From Eunapius fragilis (lineage: Eukaryota; Porifera; Demospongiae; Spongillida; Spongillidae): a DNA stretch of 64,000 nucleotides. Positions 28,325-43,300 of the stretch are shown here, piece by piece. Below the pieces are notes generated by a model. That model saw only the letters and a program-made list of their open reading frames with translations, made no database searches and had not been told where the DNA came from. The translations under genes and the position numbers were made by a program. The DNA is taken from positions 11,421,242-11,485,241 of the forward strand of contig OY811971.1 of assembly GCA_963681505.1 (NCBI GenBank), in the 5' to 3' direction. Every line of letters starts with the position of its first letter. Positions within the stretch are counted from its first letter, which is position 1.

Positions 28325-31300
28325 TAAGCGTTGGGCAACATAAGCGTTGGGGCGATGAGTATGCAATACACGTAGCGGGAGGATGATTGGTTTTGTGGTC
28401 TTGCGCTATCGGCAAGTAAAGGGCGCGCCTTCCCGTAGATATGATTGCCTGCTGGATAGAGTGTTTTGTTTATGTATCCTACTCATCGAAGTGGGTGGAA
28501 TTAACATAAAGAGAAAAAGGTGAAGTAGAAGGAAGTGGTATTTGATTGCAATGACTGGCATGAGGTGTTCAGGGAAGGTCAGAGTAAGTCGCCTTGGGTA
28601 CTGCTTGGCGAACCGACACTGCTTAGTTCTAACAGTATGGCTGTGTCAGTCTGTATGTCTGTTGAGGGAATGTATTTGGTTCCACCTCAGTCCACTGACT
28701 GTGGTGTTCCCTTACCATATGTGCTCGAGCAGCAGCTTATGGAGGCATCTGGGGATGGAAATATTGATGTGGTTAAGAAACTGCTTGAACAAGGAGTAGA
28801 TGTTGACTGTACAGATGTGGTGAGTACTATATCATCAATCACATATTGTTTGCATGATGTTTATGTTCAAATGTAGGAGATAGCCCCTCCCCCTCACATG
28901 TCTCCACCAGTTGTTGATGTGTGGGCGTGTCAGTAGACGTTGTCTAGGGGGATATTGAGGGGAGGGTGACTGAGGGTGAGGGAAGGGGTGTGACATAGTA
29001 TGAGGGGGAGGGTGACGTACTGTGAGGGGGAAAGTGACAGTGAGGTGGAGGAGTGATGGTGGGACATTGTGTGAGGGGATGGTGATATAGTGTGGGGGAG
29101 TGACATACATGTAATGTGAAGGGGGGTCCTGACATAGAGTGATGGAGAAAGCAACAGAGTGTGTGGTTATAGATGGTGTGGATTAATGCTTCAGCCATTT
29201 AATGTACATTTATTGCTAGATCTGATATTTATTGTACCCTTGCATGCCCCACCCCTTCATCCTGCCTATTACTTCCTCTGTCCTCTGTGATGGTGTGAAG
29301 GATGGGGTGTGTGGTAGGATGTTCCTGGTACAGCCATAATCATATGTTCATCTCTCCAGGGTGGACACTCATCACTGATGAGAGCATCTGTGAATGGCCA
29401 TGAAGAGGTTGTGAGGATATTGTTATCAGCTGGTGCCAATGTTGATCTACAGGATACATGGGTGAGTAGTACCAACCCAGCCCAAGGACATGTGGTGACT
29501 TGTACCCTGATGTGAGGACTGTAATGTAAACTACAAGGACATGTGTACATCATTGATATTTAAACCAATGGTATCATGGACTTTTGCATACTGTATGTAG
29601 CTATGGGGTTTGTGCTTTTTACATGTTAGTAATGGTGACCAGAATGAAACATTTACAGCGCCATCCACTCACAAGTTCACATTCGCACGCGAGTCGTGTT
29701 TGAGTCATTCAAGTCATGTTTGAGTGCTATGACGTGTGTGTGTACTTTATGGTATAGCCAGAAGTGAATTACGTCGAGCAGATTTATATTGTTGGGCATT
29801 GTTTGCAATTTAATGTTACTGTACATGTATTGCTTGATCTGTACCCTTGCATGCCCCAGGACTGGATGTTGTCATGCTGCTTTAGATGGTGTGCAATTAA
29901 CAGGTGTACATGTTTATTTACTACAGATATTTATTTCTTCCCTTGCATGCCCCACCCACTCCTGCTCATTACTTCCTGTGTCCTCTGTGACTGTGTGAAG
30001 GATGGGGTGTGTGGTAGAATGGTCCTGGTACAGCCATATCATATCATTATGTTCATCTCATCAGAATGGACGGTCATCACTGATGAGAGCATCTGAGAAT
30101 GGCCATGAAGAGGTTGTGAGGATGTTGTTATCTGCTGGTGCCAATGTTGATCTACAGGATGAGGTGAGTATTACCAGCCCAGCCCAAGGACATGTGGTGA
30201 CTTGTTGAATAACATGAATGGTACGGAAGTGTGAGTACCAGTCCAGAGTGGGAGAGGGGTGAATGACATAGTGAGATAGGGAATGTGTCAGTGTGAGGAG
30301 GGTGACTTATAGTGTTCACAAGGGGATGGTGACAGTGAGGGGAAGTGTGATATGTAAGGGAGTGTGACAATGTGAGGGGGAGTGTAATATAATATGAGGA
30401 ACAGGTGAATAGAGTGAGGGGAGTGTCACAGTGCATGGGGGAGGGTAACAGTGTGAGGGAGAGGGTAACAGTGTGGGGGAGAGGGTGACAGTGTGGCATA
30501 GTGAGAGGGATTGTGACAGTGTGATGCAGAGGGTAATAGTGTAAGGGAGACGGGTGACAATGAGGGGAGTGTCACAGTTCATGGGGGAGGGTAAATGAGG
30601 GAGAGGGTGATAGTGTGAGGGGATGGGACAGTGAGGGGGAGGGTGACAGTGTGAAGGGGAGGCAACAGTGATATCCAAACATCCCAAAAAGATCACAACC
30701 ATATAAGCATTGGACATTGGGAGTCATGCTGCTTTAGATGGTGTGGATTAATGCTTCAGCAATTTACAGTTATTAAAAGATATTTTTTTCTTCCCTTGCA
30801 TGCCCCACCCCCTCCTCCTGCTCATTACTTCCTCTGTCCTCTGTGACTGTGAGGGATGGGGTGTGCGGTAGGATGGTCCTGGTGCAGCCATAATCATATG
30901 TTCATCTCTTCAGCATGGACAGTCATCACTGATGAATGCATCTGACAATGGCCATGAAGAGGTTGTGAGGATGTTATCAGCTGGTGCCAATGTTGATCAA
31001 CAGGATGAGGTGAGTAGTACCAGCCCAGCCCAAGGACATGTGGTGATTTGTTAGGAATAACATGAATTGTACCATATGCATTCAATCTAAAAATGTACAT
31101 TTGTATTTTTACCAGAGTGCTCGTTATTGATTTGTGACCATAAATTGTTTAACTGCAGTTGGGGGTATTGATTGAAAACACTTGTGGTAATCAATCAAAT
31201 GCTTACAGTAGTTCAGATTAGGGCAAAAATAAAAACTGCTTAGCATTAACACTTGTAAAACTTTATTTGCTGCCTAAGGCTTGTCTATCAAAAATCAAAA

Positions 31301-34300
31301 CTTCTGTCGTGTAAGTGCTGGAAGAAATTTTATTAAATCCTTTCATCACCCAGAAATGTGATTAATTAATATCGGTTAAGTACATTGAGCTTTAATTTAA
31401 AATGCCAAACAAGTCACTGATATGTGTCTACTAATTTAAACATTATTTGGAAAATGAATTACATGTATACATTTGTGTGTACATAAACCATTAAGGTTTT
31501 TAACTTCATGAAGAGAAGAAATTACATGTACATGTACTAACGCTCGAAGTGTTCTATACATGTATATAGGTTAGACACTGAAACCGAGGGATCTACGTGA
31601 TTTAGAATCCCCGAGGGCCCTGGGCTGTAGTGTCCCGAGCGGTAGCGAGGGCGCTACTAAGGGCCCGAGGGGATTCTAAATCACGTAGATCCCTCGGTTT
31701 CAGTGTCTAACCAATTTAGACAATAGCAACGCGTACGTAGCAACCAATAAATTATCGCGCAACGCGATAACGATAACGGGAGGGATTCTAAGTGCCAGTG
31801 GGAGGGATTCTAAGTGCCCGGGGCACTTAGAATCCCCCCCACTGGCACTTAGAGTCCCTCTCAAGGTTTCTACCGCGTTTAGATACCTGCAATTGACCAA
31901 TCAGATTGCGCAAATCACTTCCGCTATTGTCTAAACATGTATTAACCCATAGAAGGATTACCTGTAGTTCTGATAAATCTGTCTGGACTAGGGGTACTAT
32001 GAATGATTGTGAATAATCTGATAACCAACCCTCATGTAGTACAGCTGTATGTAATATCATGTACATGTACAGTTGGTTTGTACAACAAGCTAAGAACATG
32101 AAAGGAAGTTATCAACAAAACTAGATTCATAGCTGGGACTTTTATGCCCTATGCTATAGTATGGCCCTGGGGGAATCACTGAACTTTGGCATACTCATGT
32201 GCATGTAAATAATCATTCTATGTTATCCACACCAGGCATATTGGCTCCTTCGCACCAGTGAAGCACAGCTTAGGAAAGCATCAGATGAGGGGAACATTGA
32301 AGTGGTCACTAAACTACTCAGACAGGAGGGGGTACATGTTGATGGTACTTTTTGGGTGAGTCTGAACTGTAGATTTCCATAAAATGTTATCAGCACCATA
32401 ATAAGATCAAGGTTTTTACTAGCTCCAAAATAGTTCTTTTTGAATGAACTTATGCATCAATTGTCACTATGATTGCTATACTGTATGTAGGTGTGGATAT
32501 CTTCATTCCAAATGTAATTATTTTCCACTCCTCCATGCACCCATGCACTCCAATTTAGACTACCCGCATTTAAACTACCCGCATGATGTCAGCATTGAAG
32601 TGGACACCGTGATAGTTGAGTATAAATTTGGTCCCTGTCTGCCAGCTCTTCGTGGCAGCCTGCTTGCTAATGGACTCTCCATTTGGTTCTGAAAAGAACC
32701 GTTTTCAGTTCTCTAGGTCTCAATCATAACCACAATAACCACAATACTGTCAATATTATTCATCTGAAAATGGCTAACTTTTGAGAGCCAACGTTCGAGG
32801 CAAACATTTTAGCAGCAGAGTAAACGAAACTTCTCGGTAAACTAGCGTTTCAGATACAGATACCTGTCTTCTATGCATTGTTTAGGTACGGTAGCCAAAA
32901 ATCAACGCAATACGCGACAATCAGCTAGATGCGTTTCCCTCTAAAACAACGCATTTGCAGCCGCGGTCGTCGAACCGTTTAGCGCATTCAACTTTCGGCC
33001 CGACCAAGTAGTGCAGTTATATATGGGTAGTTATATGGCAATGTTTAGCCTGATCTGTTTCCGAATAGGGGAGAAATCAGCTTAAAAAGTTTTTTCAGGA
33101 TGAGGAACACAAATTCCCCAAAATAGAAAGTAAGGTGTCACGTGATAAGCTACAATTTCAAACTCTTTTGGAAAACTAGTTTGCCAACGAAATTGCATTG
33201 TTAGAATTTTTATAGCTGAAGTCATTATTGATTTCAAACATTGACGAGTAGGAAAAAAATTTTATACTCAACTACCTGTATCACGGTGTCCACTTTATGT
33301 CCATTATTCTATTTAAAGGAAATATTTTATTTGTATGTGATGTATATAATGTACATGTATGTAATGCGCTAATATCAATATGAATAATGCATAATAACCA
33401 TTTGCCTCTGTGGAATGTTTGCACAAGAAACGACATGTTCGTGTATTTTCTCATTTGGAATGGCCTCAGGTCATGAACTAAGCTAGCTGGGAGTGGAAGT
33501 TTTCTATTTCGGTCAAGGACTAACAGCATACATCCTCTTACACAAATTTCCTTATTGGGAATACATGTAATGTCCTGCATGTCCTCAGAAAATACTTGCA
33601 TATTATATTTACTTAAATACTTATTTACATACATGTATACAATATTTACTTAAATACTTCCATATTTCCCCTCTTTGGATGAGGTGATATTTTCTGTGTC
33701 ATCACATAACTTTCCTTGTAACTTACATGTATTTCAACATTTCAATTATATAAATTTGATCAATGCACTGAGAAAGAAGATATGAAATGCTTCCATTTAG
33801 GTAGTGTAGACTTATGGCAGCACTTCATCCATAGTTTGTACCCCTATCTGGCCCCTAAATATGAGCCCCTACATACACAGACAGAAGTGATGTGTACATG
33901 TACATTATGTGTCTACATTGCATGACATAGACATCTTGCCTCCTCATGGCACTAATTTAATTAATCACAGAACCAGCCCAGCCCAAGGACATGTGGTGAC
34001 TTGTACCCTGATGTGAGGACTGTAATGTAAACTACAAGGACATGTGTACATCATTGTTATTTAAATCACCCATTTCATTTACCTTTATGATGTATGGGTT
34101 GACATGTACATTAAGCTATGTGGTTTGTGACTTGTACAGAGCATGTTTACAATATCAGTGGAGTAGCAAGGGGGGGGCAGGGGGGACGTCGGGTTGAGGG
34201 TTGAGGGGGTGCAAAAATAGAAGAGAGATATTTAATCATCGCGTCAAAGTGAACTCACAAATGCATGGGCGGATACAGGGAGGGGGGGCAAGGATGGGGT

Positions 34301-37300
34301 GTGTGGTAGAATGGTCCTGGTATAGCCATAATCATAATTACATTGTATGTTCATCTCTTCAGGATAAGCCGTCATCACTGATGATGGCATCTGGGAATGG
34401 CCATGAAGAGGTTGTGAGGATATTGTTATCAGCTGGTGCCAAAGTTGATCTACAGAGTTATCTGGTGAGTAGTACCAGCCCAGCCCAAGGACATGTGGTG
34501 ACTTGTACCCTGATGTGAGGACTGTAATGTAAACTACAAGGACATGTGTACAATGTACATGTACATCATTGGTATTTTAATTTCATGCATGTATGGGTTG
34601 ACATGTAAATGTACATTACATGGTGTATGTGGTTTGTGCCTTGTTTACAATGTAGCCTGTTGTGCTTGTACATGTACATGTAAGTTTGTATGGCAGCATA
34701 GTGTGAGAGAGGAGGGGTACCCTTGGGATATTATGGAGGATGTAGTACACACTGCCATATTATGACATGGTAGTGTGGTAGTTCATCATAGCACTACCCT
34801 CCCTCACCTGCCCCACCCCCTCCCCTGCTTCTCGTCTGTGCAGGTGTGACCTCTGTGACTGTGTAAAAGTTGTGATGTGTGGTAGGATGTTCCTGGTACA
34901 GCCATAATCATATGTTTATCTCTTCAGGGTGGACACTCATCACTGATGGAAGCATCTCAGAATGGCCATGAAGAGGTTGTGAGGATATTGTTATCAGCTG
35001 GTGCCAATGTTGATCTACAGGATAAGGTGAGTAGTACCAGCCCAGCCCAAGGACCTTTGTTATTAGATTGCATGTACTTGTATGGGTTTACTGGTAAGTT
35101 TATTGAATATGTATGGCATCATAGTGTAAGAGGGGAAGCATTATATTACCCATATTTATCATCCACTTAGAAATATATACACCTGTACTATTGCATACTC
35201 TATCACTCTTTGTTTACCAGATACACTGCCTTTAATAATTATTTATTTTTTGTTTTGCTTCCCCTTTACAATGAGCACGCTCATTTTCTGTGCACATGAG
35301 GTAGGGTATTATGGGAACACACCCTTCAGCATGCGAATGCACATTGTTTGTCATAAGGGGGAGTGGCAATACATCCATTCAGCATAAGGTTGTAGCATAG
35401 CCAAAAATAAAAATTATGACACCATTCATTGTTAGCTACATGTAGATAGCTGCCAACAGTTAACAGCTTTCTGTGAATTCAACTTTTTGGGATACTGATC
35501 ACATGTTCTGGGGTTTTGATTCAAAAGCCAGGCTGCCATATTTAATCTTCCTTTTGCATTAATATCAATCACATTCTTGATTGCTTTTAACAACCACAAA
35601 GTAAAAGAACAATCGAAACAAACACTTCACAGTTTACTCAGCCTTGTTAGTTTCTCACAGGCTTCCTGCATCTCCCTTTTGCCTACTTTGTAAGTTCTTC
35701 CTGTGGCAGTTGTTGCTGTAACACAAGTCAGAACATCTGACAGGTCTATATCCAGCAGGTCCTCCTGCTCGGGGTACACAAATGAGGGTGCTGGGATGCA
35801 GGGGTGTAAAAATGTAACAGTTATGCAACGTTCAGTTCCATGATCAGCGACAACACAGCCAAGCCAGCATTGTTCGTTGTAAGCAACAGTCACATAACCA
35901 CCAATTGTTATGGCTAGTGATGGGCAAGCGACTGCACTGCCTACATCAACCCGTTCTCTTCATGACACCCTACTGTATTCACCTCGACAGTGTGGGCTGA
36001 AGTAGGGATGAAGCAGTGAAGCTTTTGAGTGCCAGGAACCGTTCTACATGAACTTCTTGCCAAATGCTGCTCTAATTCTATGGCTTTATGGTCATACTCT
36101 TTGCTTTCCACAAACTCAAAGTCCATACCTTTGATGTTATGAGCAAATTGTTATAGATCTTGAGCTGATAGAATGTGGTCCTTGTAGGCATGTTGCAGGC
36201 ATGCTTTTGTTGCTTGTCGCTTAAGAGTCCCCCCAGCACCATCTGCAGCACTTTTGCCATGGGAGGTGTCAAAAAGTGCCACTCTGCAGGCACTCCTCCA
36301 AAATCAGCTTCATCATTTAAATCATGGCTGCCCAGATTCAAGAAATTCTTGCAATTTTTATATTGTGCAGCACATCCATCAGAAACGTAGTGTGGTGTAT
36401 TGTCACATGCGGTGCGTGTGATTACAATCAGTTAATACCTAATTAATGGCAGCGGTGTAGCGCATGGTGGGCACTTCAACCTCAAAAGAGGAGGAAAGGA
36501 GGACAAGCCACCCTGACCAAGCCATTGCTACCCTGATTGCCATCGGGATGGAGTCGCTGACATAGTCTAACATCGAAGGAGGCACGGTCATGCGTGGGGC
36601 CCAATAAGCCGCCAGGGAGGACACCACCAGGGTGGACAGAGTGTGCCTACTTTCGGGGGAGGACTGAAGTGTGCCTACCGTCAGGGAGGACCGTACGTGC
36701 CTACAACCGAGTAGGACCAAGTGCCTGCTGCAAGGGAGGAGTGAGTGTACCTGCCGCCGGGGAGGACAGCTAGTGTGTGCCTACCACCGGATTAGGTTCC
36801 TGGGTGCCACTGGATAACGTTCGGGGGACTTAGGGAGAGAAGGGTGATTGGTATGTAGCCATGTGTGTCAAGACAAGGCCATGGGCCGGGAGACTGTGTT
36901 GAGGCGAATGAGAGAAAGGGATTGTGGCGTACGACGATATACGCTGAAACCCAAGCTGAGGGCGAGAGCCAGGAAAGATCCATGGGGGTGGAGTGCCTGA
37001 GCCAAGAGGCAATAAAGCAAGCAGGAAATGGAACTGGGAGATTCATTGCAAGAGAGGGTGCAAGAATAAGCGTATGCCCGAGAGAATACTGTATGTCTGG
37101 AAAAGGGGGACGAAGAAGACACAGAAGCAAGAGAATGCATGGTGGAAAGAAGAACGAATATTTGACCTTGTGGGAAGGGAGATCTGGTGTAATGTGCGGT
37201 GCGCGTGGGAAGGGGAGATGTGTTGTATTGTCACGTGCGGTGCGCGTAATTACAATTGTAGCGGTCTCTACCATCTCATATGTAGCAGCGGAAATACAAC

Positions 37301-40300
37301 ACTCATATAATCCTGGTTACAGACACTATACATGTATATATAAAAAAGGTTAATCACACGCATGCGCCTAGCACTCATTAATATCAGTTCCCAATAACTG
37401 TTACACAGCTCCCCCGTATCAGGGAGTGGGTCCACACACTCATGTATCGTCGTCCGATTCCACGTCAGGAAGGCTCAATGGGTTCCCGTATCTGTCCGGC
37501 GGCCTTCTGTACCTTGTCGACCTCCTTAATACTGGTTCCGCCTCCTCGACAGATTCCTCTGTATCTCTGACCTGATCTGCCTCCTCTACCTGTCCCTCGT
37601 CCCCATCCGATCCACTCATTAAATGTTCCCTGTCTTGTGGCTGTACTGCATTCATTCCTTTCAGGATCTGTCATAACCCCTTGTTAATCTTGTCCATCGC
37701 CCTTCTCGCTGGATTCCTCTATTATATACTCCTCTTCCTCTTCTTCACAATGTGCATGTTCAGAGGTGCTCTCACCGCTCTCATCTTCCCACTGTTTCTT
37801 TTGTTGAGGAAATTGCCCTTGTTCCTCCTTAGTCGGGGCAGGCTTTAATCTGTTGAAATGCACAACATATTTTTTTCTAGAGTTAGAGCAGTCAACGATA
37901 CGATAAACACACGGGCTAATCACTTTCGCTACCCTAAATGGCCCCCGCCATGGTCTGTGGAACTTCTTGCTCCTGTTCTTTGATACAGCCGGACTGTGGA
38001 GAAATACCAAATCATTTACACTGTATGACTTTCCGCGTGTATTTAAATCATAAACAGCCTTCTGGTGTTGCTGCTTTTTACTTGCATGTTTCAGAACCCA
38101 CTGATAGCTCTGTTGCAGCCGTTCTATTAATGCGGTACCATACTCATTCACTGACCGATATTCTGGAGTTGAAATATTGTACAACAGGTCCTCGGGCAAC
38201 CGAGGGTCACGGCCGAACATTAGCTGGAACGGTGTAGTACCTGTGGTTTCATGAGCGCTTGTTCTATACGCAAACAAAAGCGATGGTATAAAAAGATCCC
38301 AGTCACGTTCCTTTTCCAGAACAGTCTTGCTCAACATTTCCAGTAGTGTTTTGTTAAATCGTTCTACCAACCTGTCTGACTGGGGGTGGTAGGGTGTTGT
38401 ACATGTACGTGTTGTCCTCACTCCCAGCAAAATACAGACCTCTTTTACAAGTTTGGACTCGAAGTTTTATCTCTGGTCGGTATGAATATTGTCAGGTACC
38501 CCAAAGCGGCATATGAATTCGTTTACCAGTACCCTAGCAATAGATGTGGCCTCCATATCCCTTAGGGGAAAAGCTTCTTTCCATTTCGTAAAATAGTTGC
38601 CTATCACCAGTATATAGTGATGGCCACGAGGGGTCTCAGGGAGGGGGCCCAAAATATCCATTGCCACACGTTTAAGCGGCCTTTTAGCCAAACACGCTTC
38701 ATCGGTGCTCTTCCTTTTGGTGGCAACTTCCTGGAGTTACAGACTGCACATTCATGACACCGCTTCTCAATATCCTTCCCCTGACCTGGCCAGTAGAATC
38801 AGGAGCGAGCTTTCTCCAGAACTTTACGAGCTCCGAGATGCCCTCCCACATTTGAGTTATGCAGACCTTGTAATATCTCAGAAACTAAATTCGCCAGCAG
38901 GACCAACTGCAAATGAGCGTGCAAACCATTACCTTCGACGTACATGTATTTCCACTGTCTATACAACATGCCATCTTCAAGTAGCAAGAAGTTCCTCTGT
39001 ACCCAAAGAGACTGCAATTTCCAATTAGCTTCAGTAGGACATGAAACAGGTAGCGACCCAGATGCTAGCCATTTAATCACCTCTCCCAAGTTCGGGTCTT
39101 CTTCTTGCATTTCTCGAAGCTCTACATTCGTCCAAACAGGCAATACTTGTACCCCTGTGAACAGACACCCACAGCTAGTTTCCTCCATTTCTTCCGATAC
39201 GAAGTCCAGACCACACTGTTTGCAGTTGCTACAAGATAGGGAGTCAGCATTACCATGCTGCTTACCCGGTCTGTGGTTGATTGTATACTGAAACTCAGCC
39301 AGAGCTTCAAGCCAACGTGCCACCTGGCCCTCGGGTTCCTTGAAAGAATGCAGCCATTTTAGACAATGATGATCTGTACAAAGGTTGAACCGCCTTCCGT
39401 ACAGATACGGTCTAAAGTGCTGAGCAGCCCACACCACATCCAACAACTCGCGTCGTGTTGCGCAATACTTCTGTTCTGTTCTGGATAGGACCCTACTTGC
39501 GTAGGCAACCACTCGTTCTTTGCCCTTCACGACTTGAGATAACACAGCTCCTATTCCATCACCGCTAGCTTCAGTTTTGAGAACAAACTCCAGGTTAAAA
39601 TCAGAACGGAGAAGTTATCAGCTGCTTTTTGAGTTCAAAGAAGGCGTCATTGCAGCTATTGGACCTTTCCCATTTTGTCCCACTATTGGACAACGCATGC
39701 AATGGAGCAGTGATTTGTGCGAAGTTCTTGATAAACCGTCGATAATAGGAGGCTAATCCAAGAAAACACTTCAGTTTTCTAACGTCATTGGGTACTGGCC
39801 AGTCTGCAACACACTGGATCTTATCAGGGTCGGTTTTGATTCCTTCTTTACACACCACGTGCCCAAGATATTTCACACTGGACTGGAATAAATGACACTT
39901 GCTTGGTTTCATTTTCAACCCTGCATATTTAAGACGCAAGCATACATGTACTGCTCTGAGACGCTCCAGGTGTTCTTCCGCTGTTGTACTGAACACGATT
40001 ATATCCTCTAAATATACCAAGCATGTGGACCAGTGCAGGCCTGCTAATACGTGCTATCAAATGTTGGAACGTGGCGGGCGCATTGCAAAGCCCGAAAGGC
40101 ATCACCCAGAATTGGAATAATCCATGTGGTGTTACGAAAGCTGTTTTCTCCTTGTCCCCAGGCTTAACCTCTACTTGCCAATAGCCAGATGCCAAATCCA
40201 ACGTTGAAAAATAACGAGCTTGCCCAAGTGCATCCAGAGTGTCGTCTATTCTGGGCAACGGTTGTGCGTCTTTACGGGTTACGTCATTAAGTTTACGGAA

Positions 40301-43300
40301 ATCAATACAAAATCTTGTTGACCCATCCCGTTTTTTAGCAAGAACAATAGGTGCCGCCCATGGACTGCTACTAGGCTCTATGACTCCCCGAGACAACATG
40401 GAATCAAGTAACTTACGGACTTCAGCCCTTCGGTGGTAGGGAAGTCTACGTGGTTGTTAGCGAATTGGGGTAGCTCCTTGTATATCTATTTCATGGTATA
40501 CCAAACTCGTCCAACCAAAGTCATCATCGTTTTCGGCAAAACTGCTCTCGAACTCTACTAACAGGCGCATAGCGACATCCTTCTGGGTTGTAGATAAGTC
40601 CTGTGCCCCAGCAAGCATCTTCTCTGCCCATTTCTTATCTCGGCTTCTCGCAGTTCGAGGATGGTTCATCACGTTCTTTCCGGCCTCCCGCCATTCACAG
40701 ACATCGACAACTGGTTTCAGGACCCCGACTTTCTCGTTCTTATGCACTGTCACTGGCGCTGAATTGAGATTAAGGATTTCAACAATGGTATGGTCCAAGT
40801 TTGCCTTCGTCAGGGAGTGGGCAACCAGTAAGGAATGCTGGTCATTAAATTTCGACAGTGGCTCCAGATGACATCACATGACACGGTAGTGTCCCCCCTA
40901 TGCACCGTCACAGGTAATCGCATGCGGCATGAGGCAGGAATCACAGTAGTCTCCAGCAAACACAATTGTATATCTCCCCCATTGTTGCTGTCTGATGCAC
41001 ACATTGTTACTGTCTGGTCACCTGCTAACAATACCAGGTGTTGTAAGTCAATTATACAATTGTGCTGACAAAGAAAATCGGCACCCAAAAGACAGTCGTG
41101 GGTGAGTTGCCTAGCCACTAACACTATATGCTTTTTGGCCAGTCCTCCCAACTCAAAATAAGTAATTCCACCTGTCCCAATACATCACTTTAAGTGTTTC
41201 ACCATTAGCTACCACCACTGCCCTAGCAGGCTCTTCCAGTGGAACACTTCCATTTGGAGATGAGCCCAGTTCCTTCCACACCTTCTCCCCAACCAACGTC
41301 ACCCCCGATCCCGTATCCACCAGCATTCGAGTCTTGCGGCCGGAAATAGTTAATACATCCATTAACTATTAACGCAGAACTTACAGCTGCCGTTCCCACC
41401 AGACTCTGCTTCTTTCGTCGTGTAAAAAGCGTTTTGTATGTGCCGCCTGTCCACACATCCAGCACACTATTCTCCTTCTGCCTTGCCCCCTGAACGGTTG
41501 AGGTTCTCCAACATGTACATGTAGGTTGCCCAGTTCCTTCCTCAATTTATCAGTCAGCTCCGAGACCTGTTTTATTTCCTTCTCAGACTCATCCAGCTGC
41601 TTGGATATGTCTACTGCTCCTCGACCCGACGACTCCCTCGTTCTTTGCACAGCCAAAGCCATCGTGTTCCTGTCCCTTTCACTCGGCTCAAACGCCTCCG
41701 CGACAGCTATCCATTCCTTATGCAACGTCTTCTGAGCCGCTTCAATCATCTCCCACTGGCAAGCCAACCGCACAGCCTCGTCCAAGGACTCGGGGTTCTC
41801 CTGCATGAGCTTCAGCTGCATGGACGAGGAACATAAACCCTGGATAAACTGACGTCTTACCACTTCCAAGCGCTGCTCCCCATTCCACTGAGGGTAGGCC
41901 TTATCCGCGAGAAACCGCAGAGCGCCAATGAACTCCATCAGTTTCTCCCCAGACGACTGCACCCGCTGTTGAAACCTGCAATGAGACTCCAAGTCATTAC
42001 CTTCTGGGTCATACTGCCTGCGCAGGCACTGTACGACTTCATCATAGTTGGTCGAGTCAGCTAGCCCTTGCTGTACTACGATTCGGAAAGGCTCGTCCTC
42101 CAGCAATGGAAGCAGCTCGCTAGTCCACTCCTCAGCTAAAAATTTTGCCTCCAATACATACCTCTCGAACCTTTTTTTCCATAGTGCGAAGTCAGCTTTC
42201 TCTGTGAACCGTGTCTATGGTCGCAGGCTCATTCGGACCGCTCGGTGAGTGACCACGCACCCCGTGGGATGACTTTGCAAGTCCTCAGTATCCTGGGACG
42301 TGATTCCACTTCTGACACCATTTGTAGCGGCCTCTACCATTTCATATGTAGCAGCGGAAATACAACACTCGTATAATCCTGGTTACAGACACTATATATA
42401 GGTTAATCACACGCATGCGCCTAGCACTCATTGATATCAGTTCCCAATAACCGTTACACAATCAGTTAAGACCTAATCCTACACGTAGAATATCTTCTGT
42501 GGTCTTCTACCTTGCCTTCTTTTGGTCAAGAACGTGATCAGCTTCTTTTGGAACAGGTGAACTGCAACAGTGTCATGTTGTGTGCTCTCTGAAATGATGA
42601 TGTAACACAAGTGACACAGTTTTTCTTTCTCCCTGCAATAGCACACAAATGGGTGTATAGTTGCGGACCCATTATTCCAATGGAAAGACTGTACAGCATC
42701 TTGTACTACAAAAGAAAAATTCTGCAATGACGAGGTATTCACCATCCTTAAGTTGGGCTTTTTTTTCATTGACAAATGCAGCCTGCATTTTAGCTGTGTA
42801 CATGTAGTCATGTGTTGACAGCTTCAAGACAAGGGTGATCAACAAATTCATCTGTTGACGTCAGTTTTGTCTCAAGGGTGGCTCGATCAGTGTGTGTCCA
42901 CTGCCTCACTTCAACCGACTCCACTGCATTTTTGTCAAACATGTCTTGCAGCTCCTTGCAGAATGGCTCAACACCTGGGCATTTTTTGCAGTCTCCATGT
43001 ATACACATGTACATCTCAAACTTGGAGAATTGCATTGCAGTTTTGAGAGGCAGTCACTGTAGTGGCTAAGTTTACGGGCAGAAAGCTTGCTGCCCAGCAT
43101 CATCAGCTTCATATTCTGTTGGATGGTGCAAACACAGACAGAATGAGTACCTCCTGCTCCGGCAATGATGTATTCCCTTGGTCTCAGGCTTGCAAACCTT
43201 GAGAAGCCAACCTTTGTACCAGGATGGTGATTCTTCCATTCAGTGTACGCTTCTTTTAGGTTGCATAGCAGCAACCGCTTTTGTACATGTAGCCATTTTA

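Larger units (their letters stand above)
37253..42462 (-). mobile_element. Decayed Gypsy retrotransposon inside the TRIM LTR
   Basis: LTRs 37257-37405 and 42323-42458 begin TGTAGC and end GTTACA; target duplication CAAT at 37253-37256 and 42459-42462. The LTRs differ by several substitutions and a ~13-bp indel, more than in the Mag element, so it is older. The primer-binding site (42302-42320) matches tRNA-Leu. The coding region is cut into at least eight frames. Confidence 0.95.
36386..42488 (+). mobile_element. TRIM-like miniature LTR retrotransposon
   Basis: LTR 1 is 36391-36446 (TGTGGTGTATTGTCAC...). LTR 2 is 37219-37256 plus 42463-42483 (TGTGTTGTATTGTCAC...CCTACA), split by a Gypsy element. 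Target duplications CGTAG lie at 36386-36390 and 42484-42488. A primer-binding site (TGGCAGCGGTG, complementary to a tRNA-Leu 3' end) follows LTR 1 directly, and a polypurine tract (GGGAAGGGGAGA) precedes LTR 2. Without the Gypsy it would be only about 890 bp with no gag or pol. Removing it with one CGTAG restores the frame KIFYV-SDGCAAQ of the gene it entered. The internal region has ~35-bp GTGCCTAC...GGGAGGAC repeats (36640-36790). ORFs across it on both strands are probably fortuitous. Confidence 0.85.

Noticed and set aside
28835-30717. Minus-strand Pro/Ser/His-rich ORFs in the ankyrin introns
   Set aside because: They are translations of the GTGAGGGGGAG-type minisatellite and recur wherever it does (also 47195-49056, 52806-53222).
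36792-37353. Overlapping ORFs on both strands in the TRIM interior (up to 162 codons)
   Set aside because: They run across the LTR boundary into another element, have no domain and overlap each other; a TRIM is expected to be non-coding.
37257-42458. TSD ACAAT or ACA-type LTR ends for the decayed Gypsy
   Set aside because: With 5-bp duplications the LTR would end in ...GTTAC; TGTAGC...GTTACA with the 4-bp duplication CAAT keeps both the TG...CA rule and the flanking TRIM LTR sequence.
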